From Methylacidimicrobium sp. AP8 (GTDB lineage: Bacteria; Verrucomicrobiota; Verrucomicrobiia; Methylacidiphilales; Methylacidiphilaceae), in contig NZ_LR797830.1 of NCBI RefSeq assembly GCF_903064525.1, forward strand, positions 1,426,001 to 1,490,000: a stretch of DNA of 64,000 nt. The letters are read 5' to 3'. Below are positions 18,380-26,076 of the stretch, one piece after another. The notes below the pieces were generated by a model. That model saw only the letters and a list, made by a program, of their open reading frames with translations. It was not told the DNA's origin and made no database searches. A program made the position numbers and the translations under genes. The first letter of the stretch is position 1, and each line of letters begins with the position of its first letter.

Positions 18380-18922
18380 CTACTTGCCCTGCGCGGTCTT
18401 GCCCGCCTTCCGCCGGATCGCCTCGCCCGCATAGCGCACGCCCTTTCCTTTATAGGGCTCGGGCGGATAGAAGCGGCGGATCTCGGCGGCAACCTGGCCC
18501 ACCAGGCACTTGTCAATTCCTTCGATCAACAACTTGGTGTTTTCGCTTACCGTGATCCGGATACCGTCCGGAATCCGGTAGACCACCGGATGCGAAAAGC
18601 CCAGGCTCAGCGTCAGCTCCTTGCCTTGCACCGCGGCGCGGAATCCCACCCCGTGAATCTCCAGCGCCTTCCGGAAGCCGGTATGGACCCCCGTCACCGC
18701 GTTGTTGAGCAAGCTTCGGTGGAGTCCGTGGAGCGCACGGCTCTTCCGGTCTTCGCTGCGGTTCTCGATCCTCAGCATGCCGTCGCGGAGCGTGGCGGCC
18801 AAGAATTCCGGGAGCCGATGCGCCGCCTTTCCCTTCGGGCCTTCCACGGCGACCGCCTCGTCCTGAATCGCGACCTTGACTCCGGGGGGTACCGGAATCG
18901 GCATTCTTCCGATGCGTGACAT
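18380..18922 (-). CDS. rplF: 50S ribosomal protein L6
   Basis: 180 residues. Starts MSRIGRMPIPVPPGVKV, the standard L6 opening, and carries two repeated RNA-binding folds ending in the conserved YPPEPYKGKGVRYAGE with a KTAQGK tail. L6 lies near the GTPase-associated centre and the sarcin-ricin loop. It follows rpsH by 48 bases. Confidence 0.98.
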   Translation of the reverse strand: MSRIGRMPIPVPPGVKVAIQDEAVAVEGPKGKAAHRLPEFLAATLRDGMLRIENRSEDRKSRALHGLHRSLLNNAVTGVHTGFRKALEIHGVGFRAAVQGKELTLSLGFSHPVVYRIPDGIRITVSENTKLLIEGIDKCLVGQVAAEIRRFYPPEPYKGKGVRYAGEAIRRKAGKTAQGK

Positions 18923-18970
18923 ATTCGGAGCGTTTCCTTTCTTGCTGACTCGATTTCCTGGGCCGGAGGC

Positions 18971-19357
18971 CTATTCGACCGCGAGCAGAAGCTCCCCTCC
19001 CACGTTGGCGCGCTTGGCGCGGTGGCCGGCTAGGATCCCCTTGGGCGTCGAAAGCACGCAGACGCCCAGCCCTCCCAAAATCCTCGGCACCTCCTTGGCT
19101 CCGACGTAGCACCGGCAGCCGGGCCGGCTGATCCGGCGCACCTTCTGAAAAGGACTCACTTCCCGCAGCAGGAGGCGAAGCTGCCGGATCCCTTTCCGAA
19201 CCGTCACGACCTCGATCTTCTCCAGGTACCCTTCCTCCACGAGCACGCGGGCGACGGCCTCCTTGATCCGGGAATGGGGAAGCACCACGACCGGCTTCCT
19301 GGCCCGGTTGGCATTTTGCAGCGCGGAGCAAAAATCGGCTAACGGATCGGTTTGCAC
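18971..19357 (-). CDS. rpsH: 30S ribosomal protein S8
   Basis: 128 residues. MQTDPLADFCSALQNANRA and the C-terminal GLGVCVLSTPKGILAGHRA match S8, a primary 16S rRNA binder that organises the central domain. The C-terminus normally contains the STSKGIM stretch; here it is STPKGIL. In E. coli S8 also represses the spc operon by binding its mRNA; no such site was identified here. Confidence 0.97.
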   Translation of the reverse strand: MQTDPLADFCSALQNANRARKPVVVLPHSRIKEAVARVLVEEGYLEKIEVVTVRKGIRQLRLLLREVSPFQKVRRISRPGCRCYVGAKEVPRILGGLGVCVLSTPKGILAGHRAKRANVGGELLLAVE

Positions 19358-19378
19358 GTCGATCGATCTCCCGGCCGC

Positions 19379-19564
19379 CTACCAGCTGGCCTTGGTGACC
19401 CCGGGGATTTCCCCCCAGGATGCGAGCTCCCGGAACACGATGCGGCTCACCCCGAACTTGCGCAGATACGCGCGCCGGCGGCCCGAAATCCGGCAGCGGT
19501 TGTATCGGCGCACGCGGAACTTCGGTGGCCGCTTCTGCTTTGCTATCCAAGCCTTTGTCGCCAT
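19379..19564 (-). CDS. rpsN: 30S ribosomal protein S14, short form without zinc site
   Basis: 61 residues, the exact length of the zinc-binding short S14 (type Z), with the matching ends (AKQKRPPKF and IPGVTKASW). The four zinc cysteines of that type would be at 24, 27, 40 and 43; only C24 remains, and the others are Ser27, Ser40 and Val43. So this is a short S14 that cannot form the Cys4 zinc ribbon. The known cysteine-free S14 is generally a longer protein of about 100 residues. It still probably assembles in the small-subunit head. It lies between rpsH and rplE as usual. Confidence 0.95.
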   Translation of the reverse strand: MATKAWIAKQKRPPKFRVRRYNRCRISGRRRAYLRKFGVSRIVFRELASWGEIPGVTKASW

Positions 19565-19579
19565 ATATCTTTTCCCTCC

Positions 19580-20158
19580 TTAGGCCGTCGCCGCCCGCTG
19601 TTCCCGCCGCATGCCCGCAAACGGGAGGCCGATGCGGGCCAGCAGATCCCGTGCTTCTTCCACCGAGCGCGCGGTCGTCACCATCGTGACGTCGAAGCCG
19701 AACATCCGCTTGACGTTTTCGATCTCGATTTCCGGAAAGACGGTATGATCCCGGATCCCGAACGTATAGTTGCCCATCTTGTCGAATCCGTGCGGCGAAA
19801 GCCCGCGGAAGTCCCGGACGCGCGGCAAGGCCGCCCAGATCAACCGCTCGACGAACTCGTACATCCGCCTGCCGCGAAGCGTCACCTTGCAGCCGATCTC
19901 CTGACCCTTCCGGAGTTTAAAGTTCGAGATGCTCTTCTTGGCCTTCGTCTTCACCGGACGCTGTCCGGTGATGGCGGCGAGGTCGGTCATCGCCTCCTCC
20001 AGTGCAGCCTTGATGTCCGGAGCGGAGCCGACACAGCAGTTGATGACCACCTTCTCGAGGCGGGGCACCTCGTTCACATTGGCGTAGCCCCGCGCCGCCC
20101 GCATCTCTGGCCGGATCCTCTCTCGATACGTCTTTTCCAAAACCGACAGTTCGCTCAT
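19580..20158 (-). CDS. rplE: 50S ribosomal protein L5
   Basis: 192 residues. LEKVVINCCVGSAPDIKAAL, GQRPVKTKAKKSISNFKLR, FRGLSPHGFDKMGNYTFGI and FDVTMVTTARS are hallmark L5 stretches. It binds 5S rRNA and the P-site tRNA. The C-terminus has a short Ala/Arg extension. Its ATG overlaps the rplX stop by four bases, so translation is coupled. Confidence 0.98.
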   Translation of the reverse strand: MSELSVLEKTYRERIRPEMRAARGYANVNEVPRLEKVVINCCVGSAPDIKAALEEAMTDLAAITGQRPVKTKAKKSISNFKLRKGQEIGCKVTLRGRRMYEFVERLIWAALPRVRDFRGLSPHGFDKMGNYTFGIRDHTVFPEIEIENVKRMFGFDVTMVTTARSVEEARDLLARIGLPFAGMRREQRAATA

Positions 20159-20481
20159 GAGCCCGAGCCCTCCGTCGGGAGCGACGGCTTGGCGCCGCGG
20201 CGAACGCTCTTCTGGAATTTAGCCAAAAGCATCACCTTCGAAATGGCAATCGGCGCCTCGCGCTCGGTGAAGCCTCCCTGCGGGTTCTCCTGGCTGGGGC
20301 GCGTCGCTCTCTTGACCACGTTCACCCCTTCGACCAGCACGCGGTTCTGCTTGCGCAGCACGCGAAGCACCTTGCCGGTCTTGCCCTTCTGCGTCCCGCT
20401 CAGAATCACGACCTCGTCGCCCCGCTTGACGTGAAAGGAGCGCTGCGGAGCGGATGGCTTTCGGCTTCCGAATGGCTTCAT
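20155..20481 (-). CDS. rplX: 50S ribosomal protein L24
   Basis: 108 residues. The KOW motif ([20 protein letters not shown]) and [20 protein letters not shown] identify L24, an early 23S rRNA assembly initiator. An 18-residue Lys/Ser/Pro start precedes the KOW motif and the C-terminus is a short extension. It overlaps rplN and rplE by four bases each. Confidence 0.98.
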   Translation of the reverse strand: MKPFGSRKPSAPQRSFHVKRGDEVVILSGTQKGKTGKVLRVLRKQNRVLVEGVNVVKRATRPSQENPQGGFTEREAPIAISKVMLLAKFQKSVRRGAKPSLPTEGSGS

Positions 20482-20843
20482 ACGACCTCGGGGGCTAAGG
20501 AAATGATCTTAATAAAGTTCTTGTCGCGCAGCTCGCGCGCCACCGGCCCGAAGACGCGCGTCCCCCGCGGATTCATGTCCTTGTCCACGATGACCACCGC
20601 GTTCGTGTCGAATCGCAGGTAGGAGCCATCCGATCGACGGATCGGGTGCTTGGTTCGCACGACGACCGCCCGCACGACTTCGCTCTTCTTCACGGTCCCG
20701 TCCGGTGCCGCTTCCTTGACGGTGGCCGTGATCAGGTCGCCTACGCGGGCGGTAAGGCTCTTTCGCCCGATCACCCCGATCATCGTCGCGCGGCGGGCGC
20801 CGGTGTTATCCGCAACTTCCACCCAGGAACGGATCTGGATCAT
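20478..20843 (-). CDS. rplN: 50S ribosomal protein L14
   Basis: 121 residues from the ATG at 20843, which gives the standard opening [53 protein letters not shown] and the [18 protein letters not shown] end are standard. The open frame runs 32 residues further upstream but overlaps rpsQ and has no L14 homology, so it is rejected. L14 contacts the small subunit in bridge B8. Confidence 0.98.
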   Translation of the reverse strand: MIQIRSWVEVADNTGARRATMIGVIGRKSLTARVGDLITATVKEAAPDGTVKKSEVVRAVVVRTKHPIRRSDGSYLRFDTNAVVIVDKDMNPRGTRVFGPVARELRDKNFIKIISLAPEVV

Positions 20844-21190
20844 AGGGCAGCCTTCCCTTCTTGGGCCGGGCGCAGGATCTCCACCAGCCGCCAGCGTTTC
20901 AGGCGGCTCAGCGGCCGGGTTTCCTGTATCTTCACCCAATCTCCCGTCTTGGCCGCTCCCGCCTCGTCGTGCGCGTAGAGCTTCTTGTGCTTGCGGACGA
21001 TTTTCCGGTAGAGCGGGTGGGCCACACGCCGCTCCACGCTGACGACGATCGTCTTCTCCATCTTGGTGGAGATCACCCGCCCGGTCCGCGTTCTCCCCTT
21101 CGGCGACGGTCCCGGCCCCGCCGGCTCCGCCTCCCCGGCGGCCGTCTGCCCCTCCGGGGCACCGGTTCGTTTACGGCTTTGCCTCTTCAC
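20840..21190 (-). CDS. rpsQ: 30S ribosomal protein S17 with N-terminal extension
   Basis: 116 residues against about 84 in E. coli. The core starts near residue 36 ([20 protein letters not shown]) and continues through [19 protein letters not shown] and the [19 protein letters not shown] end. The first 35 residues are Gly/Pro/Ala/Lys-rich and likely disordered. It overlaps both rpmC and rplN by four bases. Confidence 0.97.
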   Translation of the reverse strand: MKRQSRKRTGAPEGQTAAGEAEPAGPGPSPKGRTRTGRVISTKMEKTIVVSVERRVAHPLYRKIVRKHKKLYAHDEAGAAKTGDWVKIQETRPLSRLKRWRLVEILRPAQEGKAAL

Positions 21191-21438
21191 GCTTTCTCCT
21201 TCTTCTTCCGATCCTTCTTCTCTCCTGCCGGCTTCACCGCCCGCTCGATGCCGAGCTCCGCTTCGCGGAGCAGCGTCTCCACGCGAGCGACCAGCTTCCG
21301 CAATTCCAGCAACCGGCTCGGCTTCTCCAGCGAGCCGCTCGATTGCTGGAGCCGAAGCCGGAAGATCTCCTCGCGCGCATCGGCGCCCTTGGCGATCAGC
21401 TCCTCCCGGGAGAGTACCCGAAGTTGACTAGTCTTCAC
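21187..21438 (-). CDS. rpmC: 50S ribosomal protein L29
   Basis: 83 residues from a GTG at 21438 that overlaps the rplP stop (GTGA). The L29 core, [20 protein letters not shown] then [17 protein letters not shown], is present and is followed by a Lys-rich tail of about 20 residues. L29 sits at the peptide exit. The longer open frame starting at 21582 runs inside rplP and is an artefact. Confidence 0.95.
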   Translation of the reverse strand: MKTSQLRVLSREELIAKGADAREEIFRLRLQQSSGSLEKPSRLLELRKLVARVETLLREAELGIERAVKPAGEKKDRKKKEKA

Positions 21439-21860
21439 GCTCGCAGAGTCCTTTCCCGGGTGATGAAGCGGGTGTGCACCGGCAGCTTGGCCGCCGCGAG
21501 CCGAAACGACTCCCGAGCGACATCCTCGGTCAAGCCGTCGAGCTCGAAGAGCACGTTCCCCGGGCGCACCACGGCGACCCAAAATTCGGGCTGCCCCTTT
21601 CCCTTGCCCATCCGGGTTTCCGGAGGACGCGCGGTCACGGGCTTATCCGGGAAGATCCGGATCCAGAGCTTTCCCTTCCGTTTCGCATAGCGGGAGATCG
21701 CCACGCGCGCCGCTTCGATCTGGGTGTTCTTGATCCATGCCCGCTCCAAGGATTGGAGTCCATAGGCGCCGAAAGCCAGGGAAACCCCCCGGCTCGCATT
21801 TCCAGCGCGGCTGCCCCGCTGCGCCTTCCGGTATTTTACGCGTTTTGGTAGAAGAGCCAT
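21435..21860 (-). CDS. rplP: 50S ribosomal protein L16
   Basis: 141 residues. [16 protein letters not shown] opens the protein; [39 protein letters not shown] and [18 protein letters not shown] are hallmarks of L16, which contacts the A-site tRNA. Length and motifs are standard. Confidence 0.99.
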   Translation of the reverse strand: MALLPKRVKYRKAQRGSRAGNASRGVSLAFGAYGLQSLERAWIKNTQIEAARVAISRYAKRKGKLWIRIFPDKPVTARPPETRMGKGKGQPEFWVAVVRPGNVLFELDGLTEDVARESFRLAAAKLPVHTRFITRERTLRA

Positions 21861-21875
21861 GTTCCGCCGCTGCTC

Positions 21876-22523
21876 CTAGAATCCGACCCCGGCCATTTCT
21901 TCCTTCCGGCAGAGCCACACCTTGACACCGATCTTTCCAGCGACCGTGCGGGCTTCGGCAAAGCCGTAATCGATATTGGCGCGGAGCGTGTGGAGGGGGA
22001 CCTTCCCCTCCCGGTAGCCTTCAACCCGGGCGATCTCCGCTCCGCCCAGCCGCCCGGCGCACCGGACGCGGACGCCCAGGGCTCCGGCTTCCCTCGCCAT
22101 CTGCATCGCCTTCTTCATCGCGCGCCGGTGGGAAATCCGCCGTTCGATCTGAAGGGCGATGTTTTCGGCCACGAGCTGCGCATCGAGCTCCGGCCGCTTC
22201 ACTTCCTTCACGTCAACGAGCACCTCGCGGTCCTTCGGCACCAGCTGCTGGATCTCCTCGCGCAGCTTGTCGAGCTCGACCGCCTTCCGGCCGATCACCA
22301 ATCCCGGACGGCCGGTATGGATGTTGACCCGCACCCGGTTGCCGGCCCGCTCGATCACCACCTTCGCGATCGCCGCAGCCGCCAGCTTCGTCTTGATCAG
22401 ACGGCGGATCTGAAAATCCTCGTAGATGTATTCCGGAAACAACCGTTTGTCGGCGTACCAGATCGACCGCCATTGGCGGTTCACCGGCAAGCGAAAACAG
22501 ATCGGATTAACTTTTTGCCCCAT
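21876..22523 (-). CDS. rpsC: 30S ribosomal protein S3
   Basis: 215 residues. MGQKVNPICFRLPVNRQWRS opens the protein. The KH domain carries HTGRPGLVIGRKAVELDKLR, and the C-terminal domain has SHRRAMKKAMQMA, GVRVRCAGRLGGAEIAR and the end KIGVKVWLCRKEE. S3 is at the mRNA entry tunnel. The C-terminal tail is short compared with E. coli (233 residues). Confidence 0.98.
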   Translation of the reverse strand: MGQKVNPICFRLPVNRQWRSIWYADKRLFPEYIYEDFQIRRLIKTKLAAAAIAKVVIERAGNRVRVNIHTGRPGLVIGRKAVELDKLREEIQQLVPKDREVLVDVKEVKRPELDAQLVAENIALQIERRISHRRAMKKAMQMAREAGALGVRVRCAGRLGGAEIARVEGYREGKVPLHTLRANIDYGFAEARTVAGKIGVKVWLCRKEEMAGVGF

Positions 22524-22532
22524 ATCCGTGCC

Positions 22533-22880
22533 CTATTCCTCTTCCTTTGGTTCCAAGACGATGCGTATGTGGCTCGTCCGCTTGCGGATCGGGCCGGCGC
22601 TTCCCCGGGCCTTGGGCTGGAAGCGCTTGATGGTCGTCGCCTCTCCGATCCGTGCTTCCTTTACCAGGAGATCACCCCGGTGCAAGCCATGGTTGTTTTC
22701 CGCGTTGGCCAGCGCGGAGGCCAATGTCCGCCGGATGTGGCGCGCGCCTTCCTTAGGAAAGTGGGCGAGCACCGCCAACGCCTCTTCGGCGCGCATGCCT
22801 TGAATGCATCGCGCTACGTCCCGGAGCTTGAAAGCCGACATGCGCACGAACCGGTTGATCGCCTTCACCTGCATAAGCAT
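22533..22880 (-). CDS. rplV: 50S ribosomal protein L22
   Basis: 115 residues. It begins MLMQVKAINRFVRMSAFKLR (a second ATG two codons later is equally possible) and contains ALANAENNHGLHRGDLLV and KARGSAGPIRKRTSHIRIVL, the L22 globular domain and the tunnel-lining hairpin tip. Standard length. The C-terminus ends in an acidic EPKEEE. Confidence 0.98.
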   Translation of the reverse strand: MLMQVKAINRFVRMSAFKLRDVARCIQGMRAEEALAVLAHFPKEGARHIRRTLASALANAENNHGLHRGDLLVKEARIGEATTIKRFQPKARGSAGPIRKRTSHIRIVLEPKEEE

Positions 22881-22906
22881 TCCTCGATACGGATTGGTCG
22901 TCCTCC

Positions 22907-23188
22907 CTACTTCGCCGTCGCCTTCTCCGTATGCGCCCCATGCCGCTTGAAAACGCGCGTGGGCGAAAACTCTCCGAGACGATGGCCGACCATGTTTTCG
23001 GTGACGTAGACCGGGTGGAAGATCTTTCCGTTATGCACCAGGAAGGTCAGCCCTACGAAATCCGGGATGATCATCGACCGGCGCGACCATGTCTTGATCG
23101 GCTTCTTCGACCCCGACTTAAGGGTGGTACTCACCTTCCGAAGAAGGTGTTCATCGACAAACGGCCCTTTTTTTAAGCTACGACCCAT
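22907..23188 (-). CDS. rpsS: 30S ribosomal protein S19
   Basis: 93 residues. [39 protein letters not shown] and [17 protein letters not shown] are standard S19 stretches in the small-subunit head. It follows rplB by nine bases. Confidence 0.99.
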   Translation of the reverse strand: MGRSLKKGPFVDEHLLRKVSTTLKSGSKKPIKTWSRRSMIIPDFVGLTFLVHNGKIFHPVYVTENMVGHRLGEFSPTRVFKRHGAHTEKATAK

Positions 23189-23197
23189 GGCAGCTCC

Positions 23198-24046
23198 CTA
23201 CTTCTTCCGTTTCCGCGTCCGCCGCTCGAGGATGAACCGATCCGATGGCTTGTTGCGCCGCCGGGTCTTCTTCCCCTTGGCCAGCTTGCCCCAGGGCGAC
23301 TTGAGCTGCTGCCGACCGCCGCCTCCTTTGCTCTTGCCTTGGCCGCCGCCGTTGGGATGGTCAACGGGGTTCATAGCGACGCCCCGGACGTGGGGGCGCC
23401 TTCCGCGCCAGCGGCTCCTCCCCGCCTTCCCGAGCGAGACGTTGAAGTGGTCGGGATTGCTGACCTGACCGACGGTAGCGTAGCAGGCGGCCGCGATCCG
23501 CCGCACCTCGCCGGAAGGAAGCCTGACGACGGCATACCCTTGATCGACACCCAAGAGCCAGGCGCTCGAGCCGGCCGCGCGGACGAGCTGGCCGCCGCGG
23601 CCCGGCGTCAGCTCGATATTGTAGATGGCAGTCGCCGCCGGGATCCGCTCCAAGGGGAGCGCATTCCCCGGCTTGGCCGGAGCCTCCGGCCCGCTCGTCA
23701 CCGTGTCGCCCACTTTGAGCTCTTGCGGAGCGATGATGTAGCTCTTTTCCCCGTCGCTGTACCGAAGGAGCGCGATCCGGCTCGTTCGATTCGGGTCATA
23801 TTCGATGGCCTCGACCGTCGCCGCCATTCCGTGGCGTTGCCGACGGAAGTCGATGAGCCGGTACCTTCTCTTATGTCCGCCCCCGCGGTGGCGGGCGGTG
23901 ACCCGGCCGTACGCATTCCTGCCTCCGCTCTTCCGGAGGGGCACGGTCAAGGAACTCTCCGGCTCCGACTTGGTGATGTCGGAAAACGAGTCGGTCTGCG
24001 TAAAGCGCAGCGAGGGCGTCAGCGGACGAAATTGTTTCAACCCCAT
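23198..24046 (-). CDS. rplB: 50S ribosomal protein L2
   Basis: 282 residues. The N-terminal [20 protein letters not shown]-type stretch (here [19 protein letters not shown]), [12 protein letters not shown] and [19 protein letters not shown] are clear. L2 is needed for subunit joining and peptidyl transferase activity. The loop normally written DHPHGGGEG reads DHPNGGGQG here; that second histidine position also varies in other bacteria. The C-terminus ends in a Lys/Arg-rich tail as usual. Confidence 0.98.
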   Translation of the reverse strand: MGLKQFRPLTPSLRFTQTDSFSDITKSEPESSLTVPLRKSGGRNAYGRVTARHRGGGHKRRYRLIDFRRQRHGMAATVEAIEYDPNRTSRIALLRYSDGEKSYIIAPQELKVGDTVTSGPEAPAKPGNALPLERIPAATAIYNIELTPGRGGQLVRAAGSSAWLLGVDQGYAVVRLPSGEVRRIAAACYATVGQVSNPDHFNVSLGKAGRSRWRGRRPHVRGVAMNPVDHPNGGGQGKSKGGGGRQQLKSPWGKLAKGKKTRRRNKPSDRFILERRTRKRKK

Positions 24047-24074
24047 GACCTTCTCTTCTCCTTAGCCCCGAAGC

Positions 24075-24362
24075 TCACGCCGTGAAATCGAGCTTCTCGC
24101 CCGGGGCGAGCGTCACGATCGCCTTTTTCCGTGTCGGCGTCTTCCCCATCCTCCCCACTCGGCCCCGCCTGGCTTTCCCCGGGGAGAACAACGTGTTCAC
24201 CGCGACCACCTTTTTGCCGAAGGCCGTCTCCACCGCCTTCCGGATCTCGAGCTTGGTCGCATCGCGGGCGACCTCGAACAGATACTGGTTGCCCCGCTCG
24301 CCGAGGAGGGTGGCCTTCTCGGTCATCCAGATATGCCGCAAAATCCTCCGATGATCCCTCAC
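24075..24362 (-). CDS. rplW: 50S ribosomal protein L23
   Basis: 95 residues from a GTG at 24362 that overlaps the rplD stop (GTGA). WMTEKATLLGERGNQYLFEV, TKLEIRKAVETAFGKKVVAV and RRGRVGRMGKTPTRKKAIVT identify L23, the docking site for trigger factor and SRP at the tunnel exit. The upstream open frame to 24512 is inside rplD and is rejected. Confidence 0.96.
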   Translation of the reverse strand: MRDHRRILRHIWMTEKATLLGERGNQYLFEVARDATKLEIRKAVETAFGKKVVAVNTLFSPGKARRGRVGRMGKTPTRKKAIVTLAPGEKLDFTA

Positions 24363-24982
24363 GACCCATTCCCTCCTTTGGCCAGCCGCGTGTCGAAGAC
24401 CCGGAGCGCAGGCTCCTCCAGCACGATCCGATCGGGCCAGAGGAGATCCTCCGCATTGGCATCCGCAGCGGTGACGACGGCAATTAGCGGGTGATTCCGC
24501 GCCGCGAGCCACACCGGCGACTCGTGCTTCTCGACGACAAGCAGGAGCGTCTCCCTCCGGTCCCAGGAGTCAAGGCGCCGAAGCAGCTCCTTGGTCTTGG
24601 GTTGCGGCAGCTCGATCCTCTCCGAGACGAAGACCGCCCCTTCGGCGATCCGGGCGCTCAAGGCCTTTCGTAGCGCTAGCCGCTTCATTTTTTTGGGCAG
24701 CTTCTTCGAAAAGTCCCTGGGCTGGGGCCCGAAAACCACCCCGCCTCCGCGCCAAATCGGAGAAGAGACGTAGCCCGCCCGGGCCCGGCCGGTCCCTTTC
24801 TGCGCCCACGGCTTTCGGCCCGACGCGCGCACCGTCCCCTTGGTCTTGGTCGCCCGCGTACCCCGGCGGCGATTCGCGCGGTAAGCCACGACGGCCTGGT
24901 GAACCGCCTGGCTCCCGCGCCCGTTCCACAAAAGGGGAGTCCGGATCTGCTGCTGGGCCTCCTCGACGGTTAAAACTCTCAT
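24359..24982 (-). CDS. rplD: 50S ribosomal protein L4
   Basis: 207 residues. The extended loop region shows RRRGTRATKTKGTVRASGRK and the hallmark KPWAQKGTGRARAGYVSSPI, followed by GGGVVFGPQPRDFSKKLPKK. L4 lines the exit tunnel and, in E. coli, represses the S10 operon; no leader hairpin of that type was recognised upstream of rpsJ. It follows rplC by 29 bases. Confidence 0.98.
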   Translation of the reverse strand: MRVLTVEEAQQQIRTPLLWNGRGSQAVHQAVVAYRANRRRGTRATKTKGTVRASGRKPWAQKGTGRARAGYVSSPIWRGGGVVFGPQPRDFSKKLPKKMKRLALRKALSARIAEGAVFVSERIELPQPKTKELLRRLDSWDRRETLLLVVEKHESPVWLAARNHPLIAVVTAADANAEDLLWPDRIVLEEPALRVFDTRLAKGGNGS

Positions 24983-25011
24983 GATCGCTCTCCGGCTTGC
25001 CGGTTCCCGCC

Positions 25012-25716
25012 CTACTTCTTCTTAGCCGCTTTCGCCGGCGCCGGCTTTGCGCTCTTGGCTTGCGGCTGCGGCTTCTGCCGCGGCTTCGGCTGCCCTTTGA
25101 TCGCGCTGCGGATGAGGACAAGTCCGCCGCGCGCCCCGGGGACACTCCCCTGGATCAGGAGCGCGCGGTCCTCCTCGCGCACGGCTACGACCGCAAGATT
25201 CTGCACCGTCACCCGAGCATGGCCCAAGTGTCCCGCCATGCCCTGGTTGCGAAAAATCCGCCCGGGGGTCGACCGGCAACCGACCGCACCGTTGCGCCGA
25301 TGCATCTTCGAGCCGTGGGCGGCCCCTTGGCCCGAAAAGCCGTGCTTTTTCATGACCCCCTGAAATCCCTTGCCCTTGCTCACCCCGATCACGTCCACCC
25401 GCTGCCCGGGGCGAAACAGCGTCACGCCGATCTCCTGGCCGGGCTTCCACTCTTCCGACCCATCCACCGGAAACTCCCGCAGAAAGCGCCTCGGCGTGAC
25501 TCCAGCCTTCGCGAAATGGCCGCGCAAAGGTTTGGAGATCCGCGTTTCCGGAACGGATTCAAAACCCACTTGCACGCTCTTCCTGCCGTCCGCATGCTCC
25601 TGGAGACGGACCACCACGTTCGGCTCCGCCCCGACCACGGTCACGGGAATCAGATTCCCGTCTTGGTCGTATACCTGGGTCATCCCCAGCTTCCTGCCTA
25701 ACAGTCCCATGCTCAT
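25012..25716 (-). CDS. rplC: 50S ribosomal protein L3 with C-terminal extension
   Basis: 234 residues. MGLLGRKLGMTQVYDQDGNL, GVSKGKGFQGVMKKHGFSGQ and RNQGMAGHLGHARVTVQNL are classical L3 stretches; the Gln of GRIFRNQGMAG is the residue methylated by PrmB in other bacteria. The last 30 residues form a Lys/Pro/Gln/Ala-rich tail absent from E. coli L3 (209 residues). Start is at MSMGLL; the second ATG would remove two residues. Confidence 0.98.
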   Translation of the reverse strand: MSMGLLGRKLGMTQVYDQDGNLIPVTVVGAEPNVVVRLQEHADGRKSVQVGFESVPETRISKPLRGHFAKAGVTPRRFLREFPVDGSEEWKPGQEIGVTLFRPGQRVDVIGVSKGKGFQGVMKKHGFSGQGAAHGSKMHRRNGAVGCRSTPGRIFRNQGMAGHLGHARVTVQNLAVVAVREEDRALLIQGSVPGARGGLVLIRSAIKGQPKPRQKPQPQAKSAKPAPAKAAKKK

Positions 25717-25752
25717 CAGCCTGGTCTCCCTTTCCCGCAGGCGCGATCGCCG

Positions 25753-26061
25753 TCAGATGCGGATCGTAATATCCACCCCTGCCGGCAAATTGAGCTTCTT
25801 GAGCTCGTCCACGGTTTTCGCCGTCGGCTCGATAATTTCGACCAGCCGCTTGTGCGTTCGGAGCTCGAACTGGTCCATGCTCTTCTTGTCCACGTGAGGC
25901 GACCGGTTCACGGTGAACCGCTCGACCCGTGTCGGCAGCGGGATCGGTCCGGACACCGCGGAACCGGTCCGGCGCGCCGTTTCGGAGATCTCCGAGGCGG
26001 CTCGATCCAACAGCCGATAATCGAAGGACTTCAAACGAATCCGAATTTTGCTCGCTGCCAT
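25753..26061 (-). CDS. rpsJ: 30S ribosomal protein S10
   Basis: 102 residues. [40 protein letters not shown] and [15 protein letters not shown] are standard S10. It sits in the small-subunit head and doubles as NusE in antitermination. It follows fusA directly after 15 bases: the tuf gene often found between them is not here. Confidence 0.99.
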   Translation of the reverse strand: MAASKIRIRLKSFDYRLLDRAASEISETARRTGSAVSGPIPLPTRVERFTVNRSPHVDKKSMDQFELRTHKRLVEIIEPTAKTVDELKKLNLPAGVDITIRI

Positions 26062-26076
26062 GGCGTCCCGAAGTCC

